The notes: generated by a model from the sequence alone, not told the origin. A DNA stretch of 64,000 nucleotides from Pseudomonas sp. MPC6 (GCF_006094435.1 NZ_CP034782.1:1-64000), one strand, 5' to 3'; positions 8,856-17,455 are shown, numbered from the stretch's first letter. Translations and numbers: made by a program.

Positions 8856-9117
8856 CTATCTCAGGTGAACTATTACCAACGTCATTAACCTGCTATGGGC
8901 GGTTTCAAGCCAGCGTGTAAAAAGCTGGTCATCACGCCGGCCGCCTATCTCCATGAATTCGCGCAATCCATCAACGAACTCCTCATGCCGTCGATCTACG
9001 CGACGAATGTCCTGAAGCATCACCAGCAACTCACCCCGGGAAGCATTGAAAGGAACGTCGAATACCAGCGGTATTCAACTTTTCCACCACTACCTGGTAC
9101 TCAGGTTGAGTGATCAT
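8856..9117 (-). pseudogene. Frameshifted small gene, second of a two-gene operon
   Basis: ATG 9117 follows directly on the stop codon of the upstream gene and is preceded by AAGGAG inside it, a typical coupled arrangement. It reads 'MITQPEYQVVVEKLNTAG'. Near 9060 a one-base shift is needed to continue into 'VFDVPFNASRGELLVMLQDI' and 'RHEEFVDGLREFMEIGGRRD', which ends at TAG 8856-8858. The corrected product would be about 87 residues and largely helical. The function is unknown. Confidence 0.45.
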
Positions 9118-9339
9118 TTAGGACTCCTTTTTTACCACGAGCGAAAGGGCTGTAAATAGAGCTCTACAGGCATCGTTATACGATTCCAAAAGTTCAGAGC
9201 TTTGCCGGTTGTAGTCCTCTAGCTCCCCTCCTTTAAGAGGTTTATAACCCAGGAGCTTGGGCTGGTTCAAATACTGGTTGTGCGCGTCTTCCGCTGCATC
9301 CATATAAATCTTTAAAGGCTCAATATTAATCATTTTCAT
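9118..9339 (-). CDS. Hypothetical small protein
   Basis: The 73-residue product, beginning 'MKMINIEPLKIYMDAAEDAH', has balanced charged composition and an internal AAGGAG that serves the next gene. It is the first gene of a small minus-strand operon. No family is recognised. A soluble helical protein is likely from composition. Confidence 0.5.
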   Translation of the reverse strand: MKMINIEPLKIYMDAAEDAHNQYLNQPKLLGYKPLKGGELEDYNRQSSELLESYNDACRALFTALSLVVKKES

Positions 9340-9384
9340 ACAAAGCTATTTCCGTAAAGGGACAAACCAATTAATACCTTACCA

Positions 9385-9452
9385 AAGTTTCCGCCAAAGC
9401 GCTGTTCGACGAGAACGGTGTGGCGCGGGATCATCACCGGCGATCTGGGCGC
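9385..9452 (+). pseudogene. ETF:ubiquinone oxidoreductase fragment, left of IS3
   Basis: Translation gives 'AKALFDENGVAR' and, after a one-base shift, 'GIITGDLG'. This matches the FAD-domain segment of electron transfer flavoprotein:ubiquinone oxidoreductase that precedes the VD(A)-x-YL segment. The latter is found on the other side of the IS3-family element at 11092. Together they show that the element lies inside a fragment of a chromosomal-type gene. Confidence 0.6.
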
Positions 9453-9529
9453 CCCCCCCGGTGTCAGAATAGTTGTCGCCTCTCCGGTTTTTCCTCAAAA
9501 AGCATATCGGGGGCGGAAAGAGACCGGTC

Positions 9530-10032
9530 GTGCCTTACTATTCACCTGAACGTAGAGCCGCATTACTCAAGATGCTGCTTCCCCCGCTGAACCTGACGAT
9601 GGCCGAGGTTTCCCGGCGCGAAGGGGTTAGCGAAATGTCTTTGTCCAACTGGCGCAAGCAGCTCAGTTCTGAAGGAAATGCAGTGTCCGAAAACAAGTCG
9701 TTGGCGAGAACTGGTCAGCCGAAACCAAGTTTGCTGTCGTGCTTGAAGCCGCCGGTTTGTCCGAGATCGACCTGGGTGAATACTGCCGCCGAAAAGGCCT
9801 TTACCCCGAGCAAATCACGGCGTGGCGGCAGGCCTGCATCAATGGTCAGAAGGCAGACAAAGCCCAGCAAAAAGAAGACCGCGAGCAAGCTCGCAAAGAC
9901 AAGAAACGCATCCAGGAGCTTGAGCGCGAACTGCGCCGCAAAGACAAGGCACTTGCTGAAACAGCCGCGTTGTTGGTGCTGCGAAAAAAGCTCAACGACT
10001 ACTGGGGGACGACCGACAACGAGGACAACTAA
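9530..10032 (+). pseudogene. IS3-family transposase OrfA, frameshifted
   Basis: The frame from GTG 9530 reads 'MPYYSPERRAALLKMLLPP' and 'EVSRREGVSEMSLSNWRKQL', an HTH domain. At about 9703 a missing G shifts the continuing sequence ('ENWSAETKFAVVLEAAGLSE' through 'YPEQITAWRQACINGQ' and a leucine-rich coiled coil) into another frame, which ends at 10032. Restoring one G joins the two into a single ~165-residue OrfA. As it stands, OrfA is broken and the copy is probably immobile unless complemented. Confidence 0.7.
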
Positions 10033-10037
10033 CCTCT

Positions 10038-11084
10038 TTGCCAGAGCGCCAGTTGCTCGTTGCCTGGCTGGGAAGCGCGGTCGCGACAGGCGCTAGAAAA
10101 ATCAGAGCTTGCCGGGAAATCGGTCTATCGCTGCGGACGTTGCAACGCTGGACTGAAACAGAGGTTATCCAGGCCGATGCCCGAACGACTGTCACACGGC
10201 CAACACCGCGAAATGCACTTAGCGAAGTCGAGCGAGAGACGATTGTGACGCTGTGTAACAGCCCGGAGTACGCCCACTTGCCGCCGAGCCAGATCGTGCC
10301 ACGGCTGGCCGATCAAACGTGTTATCTGGCGTCGGAGTCGACGTTTTATCGCGTTCTACGTGCGGCTGGCCAACAGCAACATCGAGGTAGCAGCCAGCGG
10401 CCCAGAAGGCACGCAGCACCGACGACGCATGCGGCCAAAGCGCCCAATCAGGTGTGGTCGTGGGACATCACGTATCTGCCGTCGCCGATACGCAGCCAGT
10501 ATTACTACCTCTATCTGATCGAGGATATTTACAGCCGCAAGGCCGTGGGCTGGAAGGTCTACGACGCAGAAAGCGGGGAGAAAGCCGCCGCACTGCTGCA
10601 ACGCAGCGTGATCGGCGAGCAGTGTTTACACGAACCGCTGGTGCTGCACTCGGACAACGGAGCGCCGATGAAATCGGTGACGCTGCTGAGCAAAATGTAC
10701 GATCTGGGCATCACGCCCTCGCGGGGCCGACCGCGTGTGAGCAACGACAATCCCTACTCGGAGTCGCTGTTTAGAACGCTGAAATACTGCCCGCAATGGC
10801 CGCAGGATGGCTTTGCCAGTTTGAACGCCGCACGCGCTTGGGTAAGGGATTTCATGCGCTGGTACAACAACGAGCACCGGCATAGCCGTATCCGGTTCGT
10901 CACGCCGACTGAGCGGCATCGGGGACTGGATCATCAGGTCTTGGCCCTGCGACATGAGCTATACGAACGAGCCAAAGAGAACAATCCGCAACGGTGGTCA
11001 GGCCGGACGCGTAACTGGGAGCCAATCGGCACCGTGCTGCTGAATCCGGATCGAGCGCAACAGATCGATAAAATAGCGGCATAG
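10038..11084 (+). CDS. IS3-family transposase OrfB (DDE integrase)
   Basis: The 348-residue integrase-core transposase acts on the element ends. After an HTH region ('IRACREIGLSLRTLQRW') the DDE core is complete: 'VWSWDITYLPSP' (first Asp), 'LHSDNGAPMKS' (second Asp) and 'RVSNDNPYSESLFRTLK' (Glu). The apparent start is a TTG six bases after the OrfA stop. In this family OrfB is usually made as an OrfAB fusion by frameshifting, so an independent start is uncertain. The C-terminal 'NPQRWSGRTRNWEPIG' tail is typical of the group. The protein looks intact even though OrfA is not. Confidence 0.85.
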   Translation: MPERQLLVAWLGSAVATGARKIRACREIGLSLRTLQRWTETEVIQADARTTVTRPTPRNALSEVERETIVTLCNSPEYAHLPPSQIVPRLADQTCYLASESTFYRVLRAAGQQQHRGSSQRPRRHAAPTTHAAKAPNQVWSWDITYLPSPIRSQYYYLYLIEDIYSRKAVGWKVYDAESGEKAAALLQRSVIGEQCLHEPLVLHSDNGAPMKSVTLLSKMYDLGITPSRGRPRVSNDNPYSESLFRTLKYCPQWPQDGFASLNAARAWVRDFMRWYNNEHRHSRIRFVTPTERHRGLDHQVLALRHELYERAKENNPQRWSGRTRNWEPIGTVLLNPDRAQQIDKIAA

Positions 11085-11091
11085 TTAGACG

Positions 11092-11402
11092 GTTGACGCG
11101 ACCTACCTTGAAAAACGCCGAGACCGCGAAGGTCACCCCAAGGAAGGTCTGTACACCCCGGCATGGAACTGCGCGGCACGCCGTTCGCCGAAGGTTGCCG
11201 CGGTCACATCGGCAAGCAGCTGATCAAGCGCTTCAACCTCGACAGCGAGGCCGATGCCCACCACTAGGGCATCGGCCTGAAAGAAATCTGGGAAGTCGAC
11301 CCGGCCAAACATCAGCCAGGCCTGGTGGTCCACACCGCCGTTTGGCCGCTGGACATCATGGGCAACGAGAACACCAGCGGCTCCCTCCTCTATCACCTGG
11401 GA
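11092..11402 (+). pseudogene. ETF:ubiquinone oxidoreductase fragment, right of IS3
   Basis: Reading across one frameshift gives 'VDATYLEKRRDREGHPKEGL', 'GMELRGTPFAEGCRGHIGKQ', 'GIGLKEIWEVDPAKHQPGLV' and 'GSLLYHLG'. This is the conserved central part of ETF:ubiquinone oxidoreductase, the membrane flavoprotein that passes electrons from fatty-acid and amino-acid oxidation to quinone. A TAG at 11267-11269 interrupts it where a Tyr is normally found, and the N- and C-terminal domains are missing. It is a captured chromosomal relic. Confidence 0.7.
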
Positions 11403-11582
11403 TAGGCGCAAAACGTCGGTGATATACGACATAACCTAAGAAACGTCAGTGATATATGAATGACCAAACCGACTAAGTACCGGCAATGTGCCATCAGCAG
11501 TAATTCTGTATCGTGCTTACCTTATGAAGATGATTCCATGTGAAACCATTGGTTTAAGGCACTCAACATTGAACATTAACTA

Positions 11583-11616
11583 TTGACCGATTCCGCATCA
11601 TGGTTAGAATACGGAA
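11583..11616 (+). promoter_or_regulatory. traM promoter with 26-bp palindromic operator (site A)
   Basis: TTGACC (11583-11588) and TAGAAT (11605-11610), separated by 16 bp, form a good sigma-70-type promoter. Overlapping it, 11591-11616 is TTCCGCAT-N10-ATACGGAA, matching the shared palindrome in 15 of 16 positions. It ends 15 bp before the traM start, placing the operator over the -10 element and start point, as expected for a repressor site. Confidence 0.75.
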
Positions 11617-11631
11617 AACGGAGATGATTTA

Positions 11632-12387
11632 ATGACCGAATTGCAAGAGCTAACATCGGATGTTCAACGCGAAGCAGCGGTTGGCAGCGGCAACGATTTG
11701 GGCCGTAAAGAATATGAGCAAGAGCTGCTTGGGTTAGCGAGAACACTGCGCCAAAACGTTGATGCGGTTGATCCAATGATCCGAGACCAGAAAGATCGCA
11801 AGCATCTCAGCAATCTTTCCGGCTCCCTTGCGAAATCAAACATGGTGTTGACCTGGGGACTTGTGGCGTCAGTAGCCCTCAACGGGATGCTCGGTTGGTT
11901 TGCTGTTCACCCAGACCGTCAATATTTTGCGGCTGATGGGACGCGAGTGATTCAGTTGGTACCACTTTCAGAACCTTATCTGAAGCCAGCTGATGTTATC
12001 CAGTTCGCCCGGGATGCCATCAACCGTTCGCTGACAATCAATTTTCAGCAGTACCGTGGCCAGCTGGAGGACGCTCGCGAAGATTGGACTCGCGATGGCT
12101 TTAAGCAATTGTTGCAAGAGCTTGAAGCTAGGGGATACCTGGACTCGATCAAGAGCAAGCGCATGAACATGTCCGTTACAGCAGGTACAGGCGTGATCGT
12201 TAGCGATCGGCTTGTAGACGGCATTTGGGTGCGCAAGGTGGAACTTCCACTCGAGATAAAGCTGTCAGGACAGGTGACCGAACAACCAGCGCAGAACTTT
12301 ATCGCTGTTGTGACAGTTACTCGCATTCCCACCCTGGATTCCCTAGTGGGCGTCGCCCTCGACAACATCGTCATCAAGCCCCGTTAA
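11632..12387 (+). CDS. traM: TraM/DotI (IcmL) inner-membrane protein
   Basis: The 251-residue protein is a core inner-membrane component of type IVB conjugation and secretion systems. It has a cytoplasmic N-terminus, one membrane helix around residues 80-100 ('VLTWGLVASVALNGMLGWFA') and a periplasmic domain with the family signature '(Y)FAADGTRVIQLVPLSEPYL' followed by 'FARDAINRSLTINFQQYRGQL'. The periplasmic part has an NTF2-like fold in DotI. It is the first gene of the long tra operon; the ATG at 11632 follows CGGAGA with good spacing and lies just downstream of operator site A. Length and domain order fit the family. Confidence 0.9.
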   Translation: MTELQELTSDVQREAAVGSGNDLGRKEYEQELLGLARTLRQNVDAVDPMIRDQKDRKHLSNLSGSLAKSNMVLTWGLVASVALNGMLGWFAVHPDRQYFAADGTRVIQLVPLSEPYLKPADVIQFARDAINRSLTINFQQYRGQLEDAREDWTRDGFKQLLQELEARGYLDSIKSKRMNMSVTAGTGVIVSDRLVDGIWVRKVELPLEIKLSGQVTEQPAQNFIAVVTVTRIPTLDSLVGVALDNIVIKPR

Positions 12388-12399
12388 GGGAGGAACCAT

Positions 12400-13602
12400 A
12401 TGAAACCATTTCAGCTTGTAATGCCGATGCTTGTCCTGGCAATCAACACAGCGTTCGCGCAAGAAGTGCAAGCGCCACAAAGCGGCGAGATGCTCCCCGG
12501 CGCTGAGCCGCAGACGTTGCAGCAACAACCAGTGCAACAGCAACCAGCCCAACAACAAATGCAACAGCAACCTGCACCGCCTGTGCCTGGTCAGTGGGTT
12601 CAAGTGAAAGGCCCGGGGGTTCCTGGAAATTTTCCAGTGCCGCCAGGCCAAGCCAACACCAATGTAAATCCTCAGATGCAAAATGCGTTTCCGCAAACGA
12701 ACTACGGCGCCGGGAATTACGCCGTAGGCGGTCAACCCCAGAACAACGTTGTAAACCAGCCGCAGCAAAATGGAGTCGCACCTCTGCCTCCATTGGAGGC
12801 ACCAACTGGATCTACCGATTTTGATGAAGCCATGAAAGTCGTGGCTCCTTTTGCTCCTGGGCAAATTCGAGAGATGCGGGGAAGCCTTGAGGAAACGAGA
12901 AAAGCGAAAGCCTATCAACCCGTTAGAGCTATCCCGAGAATTACGAGTGTCTCCGTAGACCTCAGTCCAGGCGCATCGCTCCCAGTACTACGAGTGATGC
13001 CAGGTGAGATTTCTAACTTGGTAATCCTTGACTCAACCGGCGCGCCTTGGCCCCTGGCAATCACACCAAGGATTTCCAAAGATGACATTTTTACTGCCGA
13101 ATGGATGAAAGGTTCGCACGTAGTCGTGGTGTCAACTACCTCCTCCTACGAATCAGGAAACCTCGCGCTTTTTCTGCAAGGGGCAACGACACCCGTTGTA
13201 GTAAAACTCGTTACTGGGGAACCTGACGGAAAGGGCGAAAAATCACGAATCGTTGATGCCCGCTTGGACATGCGGATCCCTGGCCGAGGTCCCAACGCCA
13301 AAGCACCGCTGATGGGGCCGGGGAAAATTGCTCTTTACGACGACACCCTTCAAGCCTTTCTTGATGGCATTCCGCCCAAGGATGCAAGAGCTGTAGTTGC
13401 GCACGGGGATGTTCCTACGCACACAAAAGTGTGGCAGTACAATGGCGACATCTTCGTGCGCACGCAGCAAGACATTCAAACGGCATTCGATCAAAGCTTA
13501 GCCTCAGGAGATGGAACCAAGGTCTATCGGCTTCCAGCAACTCCGTTCGTAACACTGTCTCAAATGGGCCAGTCAGTTACCCTTCAACTTGACATCAACT
13601 GA
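12400..13602 (+). CDS. traN: TraN/DotH (IcmK) core-complex protein
   Basis: The 400-residue secreted protein begins with a signal peptide (cleavage after 'INTAFA', ~residue 22). It then has a long Gln/Pro-rich disordered region (Gln repeats from residue ~40 to 60) and the conserved DotH domain. That domain contains 'RITSVSVDLSPGASLPVLRV', 'ISNLVILDSTGAPWPL' and the C-terminal beta-rich half ending 'TLSQMGQSVTLQLDIN'. DotH forms the outer-membrane ring with DotC and DotD. It follows traM by 12 bp with GGGAGG as ribosome site. The Gln tract corresponds to CAA/CAG repeats that could vary in length. Confidence 0.9.
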   Translation: MKPFQLVMPMLVLAINTAFAQEVQAPQSGEMLPGAEPQTLQQQPVQQQPAQQQMQQQPAPPVPGQWVQVKGPGVPGNFPVPPGQANTNVNPQMQNAFPQTNYGAGNYAVGGQPQNNVVNQPQQNGVAPLPPLEAPTGSTDFDEAMKVVAPFAPGQIREMRGSLEETRKAKAYQPVRAIPRITSVSVDLSPGASLPVLRVMPGEISNLVILDSTGAPWPLAITPRISKDDIFTAEWMKGSHVVVVSTTSSYESGNLALFLQGATTPVVVKLVTGEPDGKGEKSRIVDARLDMRIPGRGPNAKAPLMGPGKIALYDDTLQAFLDGIPPKDARAVVAHGDVPTHTKVWQYNGDIFVRTQQDIQTAFDQSLASGDGTKVYRLPATPFVTLSQMGQSVTLQLDIN

Positions 13603-13609
13603 GGTCCAT

Positions 13610-14932
13610 ATGAGTACTCAAGCTGATATTGGTCGCCAAACCAAAGTTATTGTTGCCATCATAGCAGTAGTGGTCATCGGTGGCGGCTATCTTGCTTATA
13701 CTTGGTTCCAAAACCACAATGTATCCAACTCTTCCATTCGGGGTATCGCTACAAACGCGAAGGGGACAAAAATGGAAGAAAGTGAACAATATCGTCAGGT
13801 CCTTAACCGATATAATCAGACAAACGCGCAGCAAGCTGAGTCTAGCGGTGGGTCCTACATGTCGGTAATGTCTGCACAGTCAGTTAAGCCCGAAACAAAT
13901 AGTGCGACTCCACAGCAGCAGCCGCAACAAGTTACCTACTATTACCACCAGCCACAGCAACAACAACAGGTAGTAACGCGGAATAAAGAATACGATAAGC
14001 AGGTTGCCGAACAAGTAAAGGGATTGATGGCAGCATGGGTTGAAAAGCCGCACTCGTCAGGAAAAGTGAGTGAAGATGAAGCCTATACGCAATCGATCAT
14101 GCCAGCATCCTTGGCTGTTGCGGGCGTATCAGGAGCGTCTAATCAACCAGCAAGTACAGCGAAAGCGCCGGACGTAGTGGTTGTACCTGGGTTCACGCTT
14201 GCGCCTTCCATTCTCAAAACTGAGATTGATACTGACGAAAATTCAATGGTGCGTGCGGAGATCGCGACTGGCCCATTTGCTGGAGCCGTTTGTTTTGCGA
14301 TGGGTTACAAACGCATTAATGAAACTGTCGATATGACGTTCAGTTACATGGAATGGAAAGGCCACTCCTACAAAATTAATGCTAAGGCTGTGGATCCCGA
14401 CAGCATGAGAACCGCACTTTCGGGCGAAGTGAATAACCGTTACTTCCAACGCATCATCCTTCCTGCACTTGCAGTTGCGATAGGAAAGACAGGCCAGCTC
14501 TACCAGCAGTCGAGCGCAGAGAATATTATCACCAGCGAAGGCGCAGTGATTCAAACCTATCCAGAAACACCAGACGGAGCAGCAGTTGCTGGAACATTTG
14601 TGGGTGGCATAGGACAGCAAGCCGGCAAGGTTCTCGCAAATGACGCCGCTAATATGCCGCAGAAGCAAGTAATCAGACCATTAGGCACAACAATCGGTAT
14701 TCAATTTATCGGTCCGGTCATGGCCAGTGATGCGTTGGATAAAAATGCTATTCAGGCAAACCAAAAAGACGAATTGAACAACTTGAGCCAGCCTGCTGGA
14801 CAGCCTAAGCCTCAATATCGCTTGTCGCCTAGCGCAACAGGCAGCGGGGACGAAGAGGGTATGAGCGGCAGTTATCCGGGTTACACACCAGGACTTGGCC
14901 AACCCAACATTATGAATTCGACTCGATACTGA
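13610..14932 (+). CDS. traO: TraO/DotG (IcmE) channel protein
   Basis: The 440-residue protein has an N-terminal membrane helix ('VIVAIIAVVVIGGGYLAYTW', residues ~11-30), a Gln-rich linker (~105-125) and a C-terminal TrbI/VirB10-like domain. 'VRAEIATGPFAGAVCFAMGY' and 'RIILPALAVAIGKTG' correspond to the outer-membrane pore-forming part. DotG spans the periplasm and connects the inner-membrane complex to the outer ring. I chose ATG 13610 (GAGG eight bases upstream). It is shorter than Legionella DotG because it lacks the pentapeptide-like central repeats, as in other plasmid TraO proteins. Confidence 0.88.
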   Translation: MSTQADIGRQTKVIVAIIAVVVIGGGYLAYTWFQNHNVSNSSIRGIATNAKGTKMEESEQYRQVLNRYNQTNAQQAESSGGSYMSVMSAQSVKPETNSATPQQQPQQVTYYYHQPQQQQQVVTRNKEYDKQVAEQVKGLMAAWVEKPHSSGKVSEDEAYTQSIMPASLAVAGVSGASNQPASTAKAPDVVVVPGFTLAPSILKTEIDTDENSMVRAEIATGPFAGAVCFAMGYKRINETVDMTFSYMEWKGHSYKINAKAVDPDSMRTALSGEVNNRYFQRIILPALAVAIGKTGQLYQQSSAENIITSEGAVIQTYPETPDGAAVAGTFVGGIGQQAGKVLANDAANMPQKQVIRPLGTTIGIQFIGPVMASDALDKNAIQANQKDELNNLSQPAGQPKPQYRLSPSATGSGDEEGMSGSYPGYTPGLGQPNIMNSTRY

Positions 14933-14955
14933 GTCTGCGCTGAAAGGATGCCAAC

Positions 14956-15666
14956 ATGACAACTCAGACAGCGGGCGACATTGATGTATTTGCTTCCACA
15001 GCCCGGAAACCAGGCGTAGTTCAACCGGACGCAGATCCGAAACCGACTCAAGAAGCTTCGCCTAAAAGAAAGATGAGTTCTTTCGTAGAAAAGGTGAAGC
15101 CGTGGCACTTCATTGCCGTTGTCGCTGTGGTAGCTGCGATCTGGATCTTCGCGCCGAAATTTCTGCATTCAAGTGCTTCGATCCCTCAGGGACAACAGTT
15201 CACAGCCCAAAAAGCCCAACCTACGTACGAAGCGTATGAGCGTTCACACCCGGCGAACCCGGTTGAAGAGCCCCAGAACCCTCCAGCAGCTGTCAGCCAA
15301 CAACTGGATTTAATCCAGGTTCAAGGCCAAATGGAGACTTTTGCCAAAACCACATCTGAGCTCCAAGGCCAGGTCCGTGAACTTCAGGCGAAAATTGCTG
15401 TGCTGGAGTCCCGGCCTCAAGATGCTGCGCCCAAGGCTAAAGATAGAGTCCAGGTCGCACGGAAACAACCTGTCGCCGCGGCTAGTTCCACTTCCAAGGC
15501 TCTCGCTGGATACAGCATAAACACCGTATATACAGATCAGGCCTGGCTGCAGCACGACCAGAAAACTTTCGTTGTCCAAGTGGGTGACGCTTTTGATGGA
15601 ATCCGCATTCTTCGCATTGATCCAGTATCCCGCCAGGTTGATACAAACCTCGGCGTGATCCGCTAA
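14956..15666 (+). CDS. traP: TraP/DotF (IcmG)-like protein
   Basis: The 236-residue bitopic protein has a ~45-residue cytoplasmic N-terminus, a membrane helix ('FIAVVAVVAAIWIFAPKFL', ~52-70), a helical stretch in the periplasm ('METFAKTTSELQGQVRELQAKI') and a conserved C-terminal domain beginning 'GYSINTVYTDQAWLQHDQ' and ending 'RQVDTNLGVIR'. That C-terminal block is shared by TraP of I-type plasmids and DotF. It probably stabilises the core complex. It lies 23 bp after traO in the same operon. Confidence 0.82.
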   Translation: MTTQTAGDIDVFASTARKPGVVQPDADPKPTQEASPKRKMSSFVEKVKPWHFIAVVAVVAAIWIFAPKFLHSSASIPQGQQFTAQKAQPTYEAYERSHPANPVEEPQNPPAAVSQQLDLIQVQGQMETFAKTTSELQGQVRELQAKIAVLESRPQDAAPKAKDRVQVARKQPVAAASSTSKALAGYSINTVYTDQAWLQHDQKTFVVQVGDAFDGIRILRIDPVSRQVDTNLGVIR

Positions 15667-15676
15667 GGAGTAAGTC

Positions 15677-16210
15677 ATGGATCTCGCGAGCATGATCATT
15701 GCGGCAGCAACCTCGCTGACCGGTGTGATGTGGGCACTTCTGTGGAGCCTTGGCGCCTTAATAGGCATCCTCTACGCAGGCACAGTGCTTCGCAGGATGC
15801 AGCTCGCCAGTATTCAACCAGGAAGGCGTCCAATTTCTGCTGGCGGCACTATGATGGTCCTTATCATTGGTGCACTGCTTTTTAACCTCTCAGGGACGAT
15901 TGGTACCGTCTGGACGACTTTCTCAGAAGGCCAATCAAATTACGGCGCTATCTCTTGGAGCGGTGCAGAGCAGTTCGGTAAGTTCAAAGAGGCTGTGAAT
16001 GCGGTACTAACTCTTGCAAGTCTTGCTGGTGGGTTCTTTTGCTTTAAGGGTTTATTGCTTTTGAAAAAAGCAAGCATCGATGGTGAGTCTTCCAACGGTG
16101 CAGACGATTTGATCTGGCGTGCTTTGACTCACTTAATTGCAGGTGCTGGCTTAGTTCACGTCGACAAAATGATCGATGCGTTTCAAGAAACATTCAAACT
16201 TTATTGGTAG
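15677..16210 (+). CDS. traQ: TraQ/DotE-like inner-membrane protein
   Basis: The 177-residue protein has three or four predicted membrane segments: residues ~10-35, ~55-80, ~110-135 and a weaker one at ~150-165. Position between traP and traR and the pattern 'GALIGILYAGTVLRRM' fit TraQ of I-type plasmids, related to the small Dot/Icm membrane proteins DotE/IcmC and DotV. Their role in the apparatus is not well defined. Assignment rests mostly on synteny and topology. Confidence 0.7.
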   Translation: MDLASMIIAAATSLTGVMWALLWSLGALIGILYAGTVLRRMQLASIQPGRRPISAGGTMMVLIIGALLFNLSGTIGTVWTTFSEGQSNYGAISWSGAEQFGKFKEAVNAVLTLASLAGGFFCFKGLLLLKKASIDGESSNGADDLIWRALTHLIAGAGLVHVDKMIDAFQETFKLYW

Positions 16211-16229
16211 CCAACAACGGAGCGTTCTC

Positions 16230-16673
16230 ATGAAAATAAATCCTTTTGAAGCAGTCGGTGATGCTGTGCGTAAAGCTCACGTGCATCTGATCACCAAGAC
16301 CGATGAATACAGCCGTCATCCGGTTCAGCGTCGCATCATGATGGCAAGCGCAGGCCTGACCATGACAACCATGTTTGTTGCGCAAGCGCACGCAGATGGC
16401 TTTGCCGATATGGGTACGAAGGCAGCGGACCAGGGCGACTCCTTAAAAGACAGCATAGGCAAACTTTTCGCCGTGATGGGGTTTGGTGGCGCGGGCTGGG
16501 GAGGCATGAACATGTGGAAAAAAACTCAACAAGGCGAAAACAGTCGCGTTACCGGCACCCAAATATGGGGCCCGTTACTGGGCGGCGCGGCGCTCGGCGC
16601 AACTGGTTTCATGATGACTACTGCAGGTGAAACAGTAGGTATCGATGCCGGGCAGCAGGGCGTTGTACCTTAA
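16230..16673 (+). CDS. traR: TraR-like small membrane protein
   Basis: The 147-residue protein has a hydrophobic segment around residues 38-55 ending 'AQAHA', which could be a signal peptide or membrane anchor, and two Gly-rich hydrophobic segments near residues 80-95 ('LFAVMGFGGAGWGG') and 115-135. Position and topology match TraR of I-type plasmids and DotP/IcmD-like proteins. I chose ATG 16230 because GGAGCG precedes it and the upstream extension overlaps traQ. Confidence 0.65.
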   Translation: MKINPFEAVGDAVRKAHVHLITKTDEYSRHPVQRRIMMASAGLTMTTMFVAQAHADGFADMGTKAADQGDSLKDSIGKLFAVMGFGGAGWGGMNMWKKTQQGENSRVTGTQIWGPLLGGAALGATGFMMTTAGETVGIDAGQQGVVP

Positions 16674-16687
16674 TTAACAGCAAGAAC

Positions 16688-16708
16688 AGGCAGCCTCACA
16701 GGCTGCCT
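16688..16708 (+). promoter_or_regulatory. Stem-loop between traR and traT
   Basis: AGGCAGCC and GGCTGCCT form a perfect 8-bp stem with a 5-nt loop, directly upstream of the traT ribosome site (GGAGG). There is no T-run, so it is not a standard terminator. It may stabilise or attenuate the long operon message (inference). Confidence 0.5.
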
Positions 16709-16718
16709 TGGAGGTTTG

Positions 16719-17444
16719 ATGAGCAGCGTTGATAATCAGACAGACATGGTAGTCCCCGATGCATCGCTCGGTCGAAACTTCGAGCGGCCAGCGCTTCCCG
16801 ACATGACCTTGTCTACCAAAGCTCAAGTTTGGGGTGACAAAGAGCCGGGCTCGATGGAGCCTGGTAAAAAGTTGTTGAGCATCGAATTGCATGCTGAGGT
16901 GATACGCGAGAGCAAACATCGCTGTTACCTTTGTGGGTTTCCTTCGCAAAGTTTGGAAATCCACAACCTCAACCACAACCATCAGGATGTACGTAAGGAG
17001 AATCTACGCGCCGTAGATGCTCTGTGTCATGGCTGGCAGCATCTGGGGGAGTTGGGAGAGGGAAACGCATTCATTGGATACCTTCCAGGGCTAGTTGCTC
17101 AGGATGTAAATAATCTACAGCGATGCATATTAGTCGCCTTGGAAACTGGTGATGATGAAACTAAAGCCGATGCCAAAAAGTTACTGAACTGGCTCGCTTC
17201 ACACAGGCAGTACACCGAAGCCGCGTGGGGAACTTTCGAGCTTAGTGTATTTGCGGACGCATTAGTAAAAATGGAGGGAGTCGGTGCAGATGTTCACGGT
17301 GTTGTGTTTAGAGATCTTGCGGTAATTTTTAACCCTGGGACCTACAGCGCAAGCGCTCAAAAATGGGCTCATGATGCTTATAAATCTTCACCTACAGCAT
17401 CCTGGCCTAACTTGTATCACGAAATTATGAATGCGCCGAGCTGA
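16719..17444 (+). CDS. traT: TraT/DotN (IcmJ) coupling-complex protein
   Basis: The 241-residue protein matches IcmJ/DotN. The N-terminal part carries an HNH-like zinc site: 'RCYLCGFPSQSLEIHNLNHNH' around residues 68-88, with two Cys and several His, and a further Cys in 'ALCHGW'. In Legionella, DotN is a nuclease-fold but non-nucleolytic partner of the coupling ATPase DotL. Here the DotL homologue is TrbC at 32234-34456. I preferred ATG 16719 over the TTG one codon upstream. It precedes traU by 11 bp, as dotN precedes dotO in Legionella. Confidence 0.85.
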   Translation: MSSVDNQTDMVVPDASLGRNFERPALPDMTLSTKAQVWGDKEPGSMEPGKKLLSIELHAEVIRESKHRCYLCGFPSQSLEIHNLNHNHQDVRKENLRAVDALCHGWQHLGELGEGNAFIGYLPGLVAQDVNNLQRCILVALETGDDETKADAKKLLNWLASHRQYTEAAWGTFELSVFADALVKMEGVGADVHGVVFRDLAVIFNPGTYSASAQKWAHDAYKSSPTASWPNLYHEIMNAPS

Positions 17445-17455
17445 AGGGGAAGGGT

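Larger units (their letters stand above)
9455..11090 (+). mobile_element. IS3-family insertion sequence
   Basis: The element carries OrfA and OrfB of an IS3-family transposase and splits the oxidoreductase fragment between 'GDLG' and 'VDATYL'. The left end is near TGTCAGAATAGTTGTCGCC at ~9461, the right end just after the OrfB stop near 11086-11092. The terminal inverted repeats match only partly by eye, so boundaries are good to about 10 bp. A C-run of eight abuts the left end. Confidence 0.75.

Noticed and set aside
9351..9376. Possible further copy of the 26-bp operator (TTCCGTAA start)
   Set aside because: Only the left half resembles the motif; the right half does not match at the required spacing.
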